Origin: an uncultured Bacteroidales bacterium
GTDB lineage: Bacteria > Bacteroidota > Bacteroidia > Bacteroidales > P3
Reading direction: 5' to 3'
Length of the DNA stretch: 64,000 bases
NCBI GenBank assembly: GCA_947167075.1
Contig: CAMVGR010000009.1
Coordinates: 1 to 64,000, forward strand
The notes beneath the pieces are model-generated. The model saw only the letters and a program-made list of their open reading frames with translations, was not told the DNA's origin and ran no database searches. How positions within the stretch are numbered: the first letter of the stretch is position 1; each line of letters starts with the position of its first letter. A program made the position numbers and the translations under genes. Below are positions 31,771-39,389 of the stretch, in pieces.

Positions 31771-32859
31771 ATGAAAAGAATAATTATTATCATATTCGCC
31801 GCTTTTATGGCGGCTAGTGTGCTTGCTACCGGATGCATGAGCAAAAAGGATATGCAAGAGAACTATCACGACGATATGTTTGTGGCTATGCTGAACGACA
31901 GCACCTGTATGCAAAAAGAGTATGTGATTCAGCATCAGGATTCGGTGGCATATACACTTGCATTTTATGCCGACTTGGAGCAGCCTGTTTTCTGGGAAGA
32001 GGATGGCGACACAACGCTCCGGAAGATGGCCGACTGGTACAACGCGTGTATGGTGGTGAATGCCATTACGACAGATGTGGACACGTGGCAACGCTACTCC
32101 GACGAGGAGGATCCAGAGAAGGCAATGTTTGATTCCTGGAGAAAAATTAAACTTGCCGGAATAAGCGATACCATGGCAAAACGTCGCTTAAAAGAGGGAA
32201 TCGAAGTGTCGACCGAGAATGCTGGTCAGGGAGAATCAAAAAATATTAGTGATGTCGCCGACAGATTGACCACATGGATGGATGACATCGACGAGGATGG
32301 TTTTGATAGTTGCATCGAGCGACATATCAATCCAAAGCTCTATTATGAATCTGTAATGTCCATTCCTTACGACTCATTGGTGGGGCATGATGCAAAACCC
32401 AGCAAGGAAATGAAAGAAATGTTGTATAGTAATTATCTGGTTCAAGAGGATTTCAACACACGAATGGCGATGCTTTTCATGCTGATGTACGCATATTATT
32501 ATGACTGCAGCGATACATCAGAAACTCTGCTGCGGCATGCAGAAGAGGCTTTCGCGTCGGGCAACTATTCACCAATGCTGCCGTTGGTGTGGCGTGCCTA
32601 TCGTGTGGTTTACTGCATGAATTATTCCTGTCCGTCGACATACTGCGACATACCCAATGTGAGGTTCAACTATTACAGGAGATTGATCGGCTACACTTAC
32701 CTGCGGCATTTGGAGAAACATCCAGACGACAAAAATGCCAAGTTACAATTCTATTTCCTTGCCTATCGTGAGAATATCAACCGCTTTGGGGAATATATGA
32801 TGGGAAACCAGAGCGCGGCAGAGTACATAAGTCTTTTCTGGAATGGCAGCGTGCTATAA
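31771..32859 (+). CDS. Lipoprotein of unknown function
   Basis: A 362-residue protein with a lipoprotein signal (MKRIIIIIFAAFMAASVLATGC, lipobox LATGC, Cys22). The mature part is acidic and mostly helical, with no motif I can name. The C-terminal half (LLRHAEEAFASGNYSPMLPL, YYRRLIGYTYLRHLEKHPDD) has a TPR-like look. It probably shares a transcript with the repeat protein upstream. Function unknown. Confidence 0.65.
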   Translation: MKRIIIIIFAAFMAASVLATGCMSKKDMQENYHDDMFVAMLNDSTCMQKEYVIQHQDSVAYTLAFYADLEQPVFWEEDGDTTLRKMADWYNACMVVNAITTDVDTWQRYSDEEDPEKAMFDSWRKIKLAGISDTMAKRRLKEGIEVSTENAGQGESKNISDVADRLTTWMDDIDEDGFDSCIERHINPKLYYESVMSIPYDSLVGHDAKPSKEMKEMLYSNYLVQEDFNTRMAMLFMLMYAYYYDCSDTSETLLRHAEEAFASGNYSPMLPLVWRAYRVVYCMNYSCPSTYCDIPNVRFNYYRRLIGYTYLRHLEKHPDDKNAKLQFYFLAYRENINRFGEYMMGNQSAAEYISLFWNGSVL

Positions 32860-32996
32860 CCGTGCGGATTGGGACGAAAAGATGTGGTTTTGAGGAGTTC
32901 TCTTTCTAAACAAAATATATGAAATTAAAAATTATTATAATTGTATTAGGAAGAAATGACAAGCAGAAATTAATAAACCATAAATTAGTAAGCAAT

Positions 32997-33629
32997 ATGG
33001 ACATAATTATTGAATACGCAATTCTCATCGGCGGTGCATGCACTGTAGCCCATATTTGGGAAGAATTGAAGCCCAGGCTGTTTAAGGATAAAGTCCTAAT
33101 GGAATTTGATAAGATGAAACGTCAACTGGTCAAACTGTTGAATAAAGACGGCTATCAGAATGAGATGAATGAAGGCCGCATCGTCCTCACTTACCGTCAG
33201 GAACGGTTTGTGGTTCACTTTGACACCAGCCAGTTCGGAGAGCAGTACGCGAGAGTGACGGTGGCCGACTACTATGTGATTGGTGGAATGAACGAAGTAC
33301 ATCCGTTTGTAATGGATGCCGTCATGGGACGTGCGACCCACAACAGCACACGTACACCCAATATCGCCTATGACGAAAGCTGTCTGTGCTATTATGCCAC
33401 AGATGTAAGAAATATCAAACATTTCTACCGAGGACTGCACACAATCCTCGATATGCTGATTGATAACGAGAATAACGCTCGGCGGGATTTCGACCAGTTC
33501 CGTCGTGACTTCGGTAGAAAGAAGGATCCCTCAGAAGACAAGCATATCGGGTTCAGAACTTCTGCTGATGAGGTGTCAGAAGAGCAGCATCCGTCTGTGG
33601 CGGCAGAAATATCGGCATCAGTAAAGTAA
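32997..33629 (+). CDS. Unknown protein, cassette 1 first gene
   Basis: A 210-residue protein. The start is placed at MDIIIEYAILIGGACTVAHIW; an in-frame Met 26 codons upstream lies in AT-rich leader-like sequence. One short hydrophobic N-terminal segment is followed by a soluble region (LNKDGYQNEMNEGRIVLTYRQERFVVHFD) and an acidic C-terminus (KHIGFRTSADEVSEEQHPSVAAE). It is a diverged paralogue of the gene at 35532: both share the xMNEGxIVxxxR block and the IGFxxSxxExS...VAAE tail. Each is followed by a four-segment membrane protein, so a two-gene cassette is duplicated. Function unknown. Confidence 0.6.
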   Translation: MDIIIEYAILIGGACTVAHIWEELKPRLFKDKVLMEFDKMKRQLVKLLNKDGYQNEMNEGRIVLTYRQERFVVHFDTSQFGEQYARVTVADYYVIGGMNEVHPFVMDAVMGRATHNSTRTPNIAYDESCLCYYATDVRNIKHFYRGLHTILDMLIDNENNARRDFDQFRRDFGRKKDPSEDKHIGFRTSADEVSEEQHPSVAAEISASVK

Positions 33630-33651
33630 ACACTTTAACACAGAAGAAAAT

Positions 33652-34149
33652 ATGAAATTATTGTCTTGGAAAGCACCGGTTTTTCTGGTATTATGGATAT
33701 TGTTGCAGCCTCCGGTAACGTGGGTTTGTGCTTTTTTGTCGGAAAAGTTTGCTGCCTCTATGTTCCCTGATTATATGTGGTATTACGGTTTTCCATCGGG
33801 GATAAAGGTTGGATTTGCGCGGTTGGAGTGCGCCCTCTGGGATATGATTGGCGTTACAATTGTGGGTGCGATAATCGTTTTCCGTCACAAGGTTGGCAGC
33901 AGGAAGTTCTGGATACATAGCGGAATATGGTATGCCGGGTATCTGCTTCTGACTATGGGAGCAATAGTGTGTATTGCAAATGATTGGGGGCAAATAGGAC
34001 AGCATAGCTTTGTGATGATATCAACGATGAACTGCATATATCCTCCGCTGGTGATCCTTATACTGGTTATAGCGTTTAAGGTGAGAAGGCTGTTGATAAA
34101 GGGGGTGTTGAAAAAAAATATAGCCGCCAACGACCTGTCGCCCACTTGA
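33652..34149 (+). CDS. Four-segment membrane protein, cassette 1 second gene
   Basis: A 165-residue integral membrane protein with about four hydrophobic segments (APVFLVLWILLQPPVTWVCAF; MIGVTIVGAIIVF; GYLLLTMGAIVCIA; PLVILILVIAFKV). It is a paralogue of the protein at 36296, sharing segment order, the WYYGF/WCYSAN region and the basic VRRLLIKG end. It starts 22 bp after its partner gene. Function unknown; partner and duplication suggest an effector or immunity-type pair, which is inference only. Confidence 0.6.
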   Translation: MKLLSWKAPVFLVLWILLQPPVTWVCAFLSEKFAASMFPDYMWYYGFPSGIKVGFARLECALWDMIGVTIVGAIIVFRHKVGSRKFWIHSGIWYAGYLLLTMGAIVCIANDWGQIGQHSFVMISTMNCIYPPLVILILVIAFKVRRLLIKGVLKKNIAANDLSPT

Positions 34150-34174
34150 AGTATGATTCTGTTCATATCTTTCT

Positions 34175-34207
34175 TTTGCATCCCACAGATATGTTCCATA
34201 CCTTTGC
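34175..34207 (+). promoter_or_regulatory. Promoter upstream of the small ORF and ADP-ribosylglycohydrolase
   Basis: TTTG at 34175-34178, a 20-bp spacer and TACCTTTGC at 34199-34207. A strong match to the Bacteroidetes consensus. The transcript would start near 34213. Confidence 0.75.
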
Positions 34208-34257
34208 AAACGAATACAAAATAGCACAAAATAACGTAACGAATAAGCAAGCAGCTA

Positions 34258-34356
34258 TGACACACGAAGATTCAAAATCATTAGCTCCATCGGAGGCCTT
34301 CCGTGAGGGTAAGAAAACCTGGATGGCACCCATGGGGCAGCCTCCGGACAGGTAAA
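34258..34356 (+). CDS. Possible 32-residue peptide
   Basis: A short frame (MTHEDSKSLAPSEAF, ending MGQPPDR) lies about 45 bases into the transcript from the promoter at 34175-34207. It is polar with no membrane segment. It could be a leader peptide or a remnant. The remaining 165 bp before the next gene contain only the leader repeat at 34491. Low confidence. Confidence 0.3.
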
Positions 34357-34490
34357 AGCCATTCTGTATAAAGAGGATATTCCCCTGTAATTGCCACTAA
34401 CAAAAGTTGTTAGTTTGTACGCTCGCATAAGTCATCTGCATGCGAGGGAGGGGGTGTCTGCACTCAAATAGAAAACAAAACATGATAAAG

Positions 34491-34525
34491 AGTTGCGCCC
34501 GACACGTATAAGGGATAAAACAATG
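34491..34525 (+). repeat. Leader repeat, copy 1
   Basis: AGTTGCGCCCGACACG, then nATnAGGGAnA and an ATG. The same sequence stands at 35500-35534, and the 15 bp before it are also similar. Both copies lie exactly over the ribosome-binding region of a gene (ADP-ribosylglycohydrolase here). Confidence 0.8.
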
Positions 34526-35494
34526 ATAGGAGCTATTATAGGCGATATGGTGGGCAGTGTTTATGAATTTCACAATATCAAGACCACCGAATTTGAACTA
34601 ATCACACCCGACAACAACTACACGGACGACAGCGTGATGACCTTCGCTGTCGCGGATTGGCTGTTGAACGACAAAAAGCATTCGTCGGAAATCTTGACAG
34701 ATACCTTCGTATGGTTTGCAAACAAATACCCATGTCCGATGGGGGGCTATGGTGGAGGTTTTGTCCGTTGGCTGATTCATCCCAAGACAGAATGTGTGAA
34801 CGAAGTGCGTGAAGATGGTTCTGTCAAGCATGTCATCAAGGAGATAAGAAAGCCGTACAATAGCTGGGGCAACGGTTCTGCCATGAGGACCAGCGCCGTG
34901 GGTTGGATGTTCGACACATTGGAGGAAACAGAACGGGTGGCAGAGATACAAGCTTCGCTCACACATAATCATCCGGAGGGCATCAAAGGGGCTCAGGCAA
35001 CCTCTGCCGCCATCTTTATGGCAAGGGTCGGGAAATCGAAAGAGGATATAAAACAATATATCGAAACCAAGTACGAATACGACTTGTCGAAGACATGTGA
35101 CCAGATTCGGCCTGACTATTCCTATGATGTATCTTGCCAGGGAACTGTGCCTCCGGCTATCATCGCGTTTTTGGAGAGCACTGACTTCGAGAGCTGTTTG
35201 AGGCTGGCCGTCTCGCTCGGAGGTGATTGCGACACGCTGACCTGTATCTCCGCCGGTATTGCAGAGGCATATTACAAGGACATACCCCAATGGATTGTGG
35301 ATGAAATGTGGAAACGGTTGCCGGTTGACTTTAGGTTGATTCTGAGCAAGATGGTGAATGAAACTTATTACAAGATAGCCTCATATATCCCTAATACAAT
35401 AGTGGATTCTAAAATGAACAGTACGGATGAATGCACGCCGGACAAGAATATGATTGTTTTGGAGCCAGATCCTTATTGGGAGGAAAAACAATGA
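34523..35494 (+). CDS. ADP-ribosylglycohydrolase family protein
   Basis: A 323-residue enzyme of the DraG/ARH family, expected to remove ADP-ribose from proteins or small molecules. Metal-binding motifs are visible: IGDMVGS at the start, YTDDS (33-37), GNGSAMRTS (about 116-124) and GGDCDT (233-238). HNHPEGIKGAQAT is also typical. The start is set at MIGAIIGD; ten codons upstream derive from the repeated leader. It sits between two copies of a two-gene membrane cassette, and the leader repeat precedes both it and the second cassette. It might be an antidote to an ADP-ribosylating attack, but no such toxin is seen here. Confidence 0.88.
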   Translation: MIGAIIGDMVGSVYEFHNIKTTEFELITPDNNYTDDSVMTFAVADWLLNDKKHSSEILTDTFVWFANKYPCPMGGYGGGFVRWLIHPKTECVNEVREDGSVKHVIKEIRKPYNSWGNGSAMRTSAVGWMFDTLEETERVAEIQASLTHNHPEGIKGAQATSAAIFMARVGKSKEDIKQYIETKYEYDLSKTCDQIRPDYSYDVSCQGTVPPAIIAFLESTDFESCLRLAVSLGGDCDTLTCISAGIAEAYYKDIPQWIVDEMWKRLPVDFRLILSKMVNETYYKIASYIPNTIVDSKMNSTDECTPDKNMIVLEPDPYWEEKQ

Positions 35495-35499
35495 ATAAC

Positions 35500-35534
35500 A
35501 GTTGCGCCCGACACGAATCAGGGAAATAATAATG
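35500..35534 (+). repeat. Leader repeat, copy 2
   Basis: Same sequence as at 34491-34525 (16 identical bases AGTTGCGCCCGACACG plus a similar purine-rich tail), placed directly before the ATG at 35532. It begins 5 bp after the stop codon of the ADP-ribosylglycohydrolase gene. Confidence 0.8.
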
Positions 35535-36293
35535 AGACGTAATAAAAACCAACAGGGTATCAGTAAAATAATAGAGGAGCCGGAGATAGAGCTTAAAAAT
35601 GATAGCTTTTCAATTTGGGATTATCTGCATGCATTCTTTTGGGTGGTTTTGATAGTCACACTTGTTGTTCCTGTGTATGCAGCCATCACCAACCCACCGT
35701 CACGTTCCTTGACAACATGGCTCTTGATAGCCTATATTGTCCTGGATTTAATCATAACTATTGTTTATCTTGCCCTCACCATTCCAACAGACAAACGCAT
35801 TATAAGCAAGCTGAACAGAATGGGGTATAACTGCTGTTTGAACGAGGGTCAAATAGTTTTCGAGCGAAAAGAATATAGTTGGTATATTGTCACATACGAT
35901 ATAAAGAAAAGGTATCGTCGAGTGGCATTTGTCATTAGTTTCACTGATGAGCGGTTGGATATCAATCATGCTCTAACAAATAGGATATTCAGTATTGTTG
36001 GTTCACGAAACTCTCATACTCATATATCATGGAATGGGAAAGACTCTTTTCATTGTGTCTTTGAAACTGTACTTACCTCTACCCGAGATATCGAACGTGA
36101 GTTTAACACGGCAATGAATAAGATAGATGAAACTCTCGGAGAGTTATTTTATTTATTCGAGCAGGCATTCTCACAACAGTCGCCAGCTCCGGAACAAAAA
36201 ATTGGCTTCCATGTGAGCGATAGCGAGACATCGGACGAAATGTTTGAAAATGTGCATCAAGTTGCAGCAGAAACAAATGTAAAAGCGGAATAG
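35532..36293 (+). CDS. Unknown membrane protein, cassette 2 first gene
   Basis: A 253-residue protein with two membrane segments (FFWVVLIVTLVVPVYAAI, WLLIAYIVLDLIITIVYLAL). A soluble domain follows with NCCLNEGQIVFERKEYSWYIVTYD. The acidic tail is KIGFHVSDSETSDE...VAAE. It is a diverged paralogue of the gene at 32997. The start is placed after the leader repeat. It is followed after 2 bp by the second membrane gene. Function unknown. Confidence 0.6.
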   Translation: MRRNKNQQGISKIIEEPEIELKNDSFSIWDYLHAFFWVVLIVTLVVPVYAAITNPPSRSLTTWLLIAYIVLDLIITIVYLALTIPTDKRIISKLNRMGYNCCLNEGQIVFERKEYSWYIVTYDIKKRYRRVAFVISFTDERLDINHALTNRIFSIVGSRNSHTHISWNGKDSFHCVFETVLTSTRDIEREFNTAMNKIDETLGELFYLFEQAFSQQSPAPEQKIGFHVSDSETSDEMFENVHQVAAETNVKAE

Positions 36294-36295
36294 TT

Positions 36296-36784
36296 ATGAA
36301 GATGGAGAAGATAGTAGGCGCAATAGCATGGATACCGTTGCAGTTACCCGCGGTATTGGCAGTCGTTTGTTTGAATTTTTGCGTAACCATGCTACCCTGT
36401 TGGCCTGAATATGATTACGAATGGTGCTATAGTGCAAATAGATTTGTGGCCTTTTATGAAACAATGGCTGAGGTCTTAGTTTTTGAGATTATAATGATAG
36501 CAATAGTGGGAGAAGTGGTTCTGATTCGACATGATTATGGGAGTGATAGATTTAAAATTCTGTTCAAAATATGGTATCTGATTTTTGTTGTGCTATATAT
36601 TGTAGCAGTAATCGTTGTGTGTATAGTATGTGGTATTAGTTGGGATTTCCGTCTTTTGACGCAATCAATAGGTCATTGTTTGTATCCTATTCTTGCCTTG
36701 GCGGAACTTATGTTCGTTATTGCCATTGCGAGAGGTATAAAGAAACTGATTTTCAGAACTAACAAAAAGAGAAGTGAGGAATAG
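36296..36784 (+). CDS. Four-segment membrane protein, cassette 2 second gene
   Basis: A 162-residue integral membrane protein with about four hydrophobic segments (AIAWIPLQLPAVLAVVCLNF; VLVFEIIMIAIVGEVVLI; WYLIFVVLYIVAVIVVCIV; LALAELMFVIAIA) and a basic C-terminus. It is a paralogue of the protein at 33652. It is tightly packed between its partner gene (2-bp gap) and the TPR-like gene of the retron locus (2-bp gap), so transcription may continue into the retron genes. Confidence 0.6.
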   Translation: MKMEKIVGAIAWIPLQLPAVLAVVCLNFCVTMLPCWPEYDYEWCYSANRFVAFYETMAEVLVFEIIMIAIVGEVVLIRHDYGSDRFKILFKIWYLIFVVLYIVAVIVVCIVCGISWDFRLLTQSIGHCLYPILALAELMFVIAIARGIKKLIFRTNKKRSEE

Positions 36785-36786
36785 TC

Positions 36787-37452
36787 ATGTCGTACAAGCA
36801 GGTGAAATACTTTCAGGATCTTGAAGATTATGCCGCCGCCTACAAGATAGCGTATGAGAACTGGGAGGACAATCCCGGCCTCAAATGGCCAAAGAACGCC
36901 ATAGCGTGGCTGCTGATACGTATGATGAAGGCCAATGCAAGGGCATACGCACAGAACAAGTTCCTACAGCAGTTGGAAGAGTTCTATAATCTTGGTATTC
37001 AAGAAGATGAGAAGAAACTATGGGGCGCGGTGGCTTGGCCGATACGTGACATTGTCAGAGACAGCATCGATATGCAATGGTTTACACCGGAGTTTGGTGA
37101 CAGGCTGTTCGACGTCATACGGAAATTCCCTTTCGACAAACCGTCGGACTCATATTCCGCCATGGGGAAAGCGTTTGTGCGGCTCGGAAGTCTGTGGCCG
37201 CAGCTGACAGAGTTCATCGAGTGGTGGGGTTTTGACAACTTCACCGACTTCGATTACCGCCGATACCCGGAGAATGGAAGGCTTGAGTCGCTGGCAGAAA
37301 AAACGATGACAGCATATCTCATCTCTCTGCATTGCAGTGCAGCGGGAAGAATCCCCTCGGAGACTTTCTACAACGCATTGGACACACTGGCATCCCGCAG
37401 CCCGGAACAAGCGGACAACATACACAAAATCTTATCTTATGGAAAGAACTAA
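36787..37452 (+). CDS. TPR-like protein (DUF7017-like) at the head of the retron locus
   Basis: A 221-residue helical protein. The N-terminus (YFQDLEDYAAAYKIAYENWEDNPG) looks like a TPR. The centre and C-terminus (KPSDSYSAMGKAFVRL, FIEWWGFDNF, SLAEKTMTAYLISLH) resemble, from memory, the DUF7017 region of proteins linked to TOTE conflict systems. I hold this loosely. Its last 14 bp overlap the proposed start of the DnaB gene, so the two are probably coupled. It has no membrane segment. A scaffold or accessory role in the retron locus is inference. Confidence 0.55.
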   Translation: MSYKQVKYFQDLEDYAAAYKIAYENWEDNPGLKWPKNAIAWLLIRMMKANARAYAQNKFLQQLEEFYNLGIQEDEKKLWGAVAWPIRDIVRDSIDMQWFTPEFGDRLFDVIRKFPFDKPSDSYSAMGKAFVRLGSLWPQLTEFIEWWGFDNFTDFDYRRYPENGRLESLAEKTMTAYLISLHCSAAGRIPSETFYNALDTLASRSPEQADNIHKILSYGKN

Positions 37453-39049
37453 CGCAATACAGCGCAGGCAGACACGAATGACGAATATCCAGGTCGGAGA
37501 GCTCAACGGAATGGTTCCTCCGCAAGCTGTGGAACTGGAAAAAAGTGTTTTAGGTGCTTTGATGCTCGACCAGGAAGCCCTGTACAGCCACATCTACGAC
37601 ATGCACGAGGGATTATTCTACAAGATGGAGCATCAAATCATCTTTGCTGCCATTCGAATACTAGTGAACTGCAGGTATGACGTTGACATGCTGACGGTAG
37701 TTGAGGAGCTGCGGAGGGAGGGCAACCTGGAGGGTGCCGGTGGTGCATTCTATATCTCGCAACTGACTGCAAATGTGGTAACTGCCGCCCATATGGACTA
37801 CCACCTGCAGATCTTGACAGAAAAATATATGCAGCGCGAGGTAATTCGCACTGCTACCGAGAGTATCAAAGCCGCTTATGAGGAGACCTGCGATGCGGTG
37901 CAGCTGCTGGACGACGCGCAGAAGAACCTTTTGGAAGTGAGCGAAAAAAGCTTCAACCGTAACAGTCAGAGTATGGATGCTTTGATGAGCAATGCGGAGA
38001 GGACGTTACTATCCGACAAACCGGAGGATGACCGAAGCATACTGACAGGTTTTATAGAACTTGACCGCCGCATTGCAGGCTTCCAGCCTGGCACGCTCAT
38101 CATCCTTGCCGCCCGTCCCGCCATGGGCAAGACTGCTTGTGGCCTCACCATGGCGAAGAATATCGCCGTCAACTTCAACAAGCCCGTGGTATACTTCTCT
38201 TTAGAGATGACCGGCGACGAACTGGTGGCGCGCCTTCTGTCGGCTGAGGCGGAGATACCGGCGAGCAAACTTCGCAAGTCGTCCACCCTAAACAAGTTCG
38301 AGAAAAAGCGGATAGCCGACAAGATCACGAGGCTAAGGAAGGCCCCGCTTTTTATCGACGACAGTGCCGGTATTGACATCTACCAGATGCGTGCCAAATG
38401 CCGCAAACTGAAGCAACGCCACGACATCAAGATGGTATTCATCGACTATCTACAGTTGATGAACGGCGCACCCGATGCCAACAAGAACCGTAACCGTGAG
38501 CAGGAAATAAGCAATATCTCACGTCAGTTGAAGGAGATGTCGAAGGAGTTGGAGATTCCTGTGCTTGCCATGTCGCAGCTCAGTCGTAAAGTGGAAGACC
38601 GTCCGATGGCCATACCTATGCTGTCGGACTTGCGTGAGTCGGGTGCCATCGAGCAGGATGCGGATATTGTGATGGCCATCCACAGGCCGGAGAAGTACGG
38701 CATGGAGCAGGATGAACATGGCAACAGCACTGCGAACTTGGCCAATATCCATATATTGAAGTTCCGTTCTGGCGAACCGGATGTATGTCCGCTGATGTTT
38801 GAAGGAAAATATGTGAGGTTCCGTGATTTTCCAGTTTTTAACGAGCCGGTGATATACGACTCCAAGATGAACTCGGAGATAAGGCCGAATGACAGTTTTG
38901 ACAACCCCGCCGGAGAGATGCAGGTTGACAACGACGGCAACCCCATCTTACCTCCGATAATTGAAGACAAGACGGAACCACCGTACGTACCTCCGGCAAA
39001 TCCTCCCCAGATGCCGCTGGATGACGATGACTTGCTGTTCGCGAAATAA
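37439..39049 (+). CDS. DnaB-type helicase associated with the retron
   Basis: A 536-residue protein with full replicative-helicase architecture: N-terminal DnaB domain (PPQAVELEKSVLGALMLD) and a RecA-like C-terminal ATPase domain with Walker A (AARPAMGKT, 224-232), Walker B (MVFIDYLQLM) and the late block SQLSRKVEDRP. The start at 37439 overlaps the preceding gene; an alternative ATG lies at 37478. After the ATPase comes a long Pro/acidic tail ending MPLDDDDLLFAK, which resembles the acidic C-terminal tip of SSB (DDDIPF). Being next to a retron RT in an island makes it a paralogue rather than the housekeeping DnaB; this is inference. Confidence 0.85.
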   Translation: MERTNAIQRRQTRMTNIQVGELNGMVPPQAVELEKSVLGALMLDQEALYSHIYDMHEGLFYKMEHQIIFAAIRILVNCRYDVDMLTVVEELRREGNLEGAGGAFYISQLTANVVTAAHMDYHLQILTEKYMQREVIRTATESIKAAYEETCDAVQLLDDAQKNLLEVSEKSFNRNSQSMDALMSNAERTLLSDKPEDDRSILTGFIELDRRIAGFQPGTLIILAARPAMGKTACGLTMAKNIAVNFNKPVVYFSLEMTGDELVARLLSAEAEIPASKLRKSSTLNKFEKKRIADKITRLRKAPLFIDDSAGIDIYQMRAKCRKLKQRHDIKMVFIDYLQLMNGAPDANKNRNREQEISNISRQLKEMSKELEIPVLAMSQLSRKVEDRPMAIPMLSDLRESGAIEQDADIVMAIHRPEKYGMEQDEHGNSTANLANIHILKFRSGEPDVCPLMFEGKYVRFRDFPVFNEPVIYDSKMNSEIRPNDSFDNPAGEMQVDNDGNPILPPIIEDKTEPPYVPPANPPQMPLDDDDLLFAK

Positions 39050-39110
39050 GAAACGAGGGAATATGGCCAAGACACCTCGGTAAATCATAACGGCCAAGAG
39101 ACCTTTGAAA

Positions 39111-39367
39111 CGATTGCCATCTATCATCTGAATTAGAACCACCCGTGTGAGAACATGGGTTCGTCTGCTGCTATCGGCAGGCTACGGACAGCGGCCTCGG
39201 CTTGCTGGTCTGAATAACAATGTCAGAGTACGGGCCACCCCCATCCGACCCTCCTCCTCAACACACGAGGGTGAGCCGCATTGTGCGCCCGTCTCATACT
39301 TCGCTTGGGCGCACGATGCGCATATATCTTGTGGGTATCTGAAGTAATCGCAGATGGATGGCAATCG
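39111..39367 (+). ncRNA. Retron msr-msd non-coding RNA
   Basis: A non-coding segment just before the RT gene. Its ends pair: CGATTGCCATC (39111-39121) with GATGGCAATCG (39357-39367), 11 perfect bp, extended after a TAT bulge by CATCTG (39125-39130) with CAGATG (39351-39356), then ATTA with TAAT. This fits the a1/a2 stem of retrons. The G at 39136 follows TTA directly, as the branching G does in retron Ec86. An msr-like hairpin lies at 39141-39160 (ACCCGTG/CATGGGT). A 14-bp hairpin with a 16-base loop lies at 39277-39320 (arms CGCATTGTGCGCCC, GGGCGCACGATGCG) and suits the msd. A smaller hairpin ACCCTC/GAGGGT is at 39248-39272. The exact cDNA ends cannot be read. Confidence 0.8.
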
Positions 39368-39389
39368 CGGAGAAGGGAACAAGAAGACA

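Noticed and set aside
36787-37452. Calling the locus a TOTE conflict system
   Set aside because: The 221-residue protein resembles a TOTE-linked domain, but no primase-polymerase or TOTE helicase-nuclease chain is present; the locus is better described as a retron.
39065-39105. Direct repeat GGCCAAGA...ACCT twice before the retron RNA
   Set aside because: Only about 13 bases with a mismatch and no clear partner. It may be part of the spacer after the DnaB gene; no function proposed.
39354-39389. Upstream ATG for the reverse transcriptase
   Set aside because: It lies inside the a2 arm of the retron RNA. The ATG at 39390 has a better purine-rich region before it.
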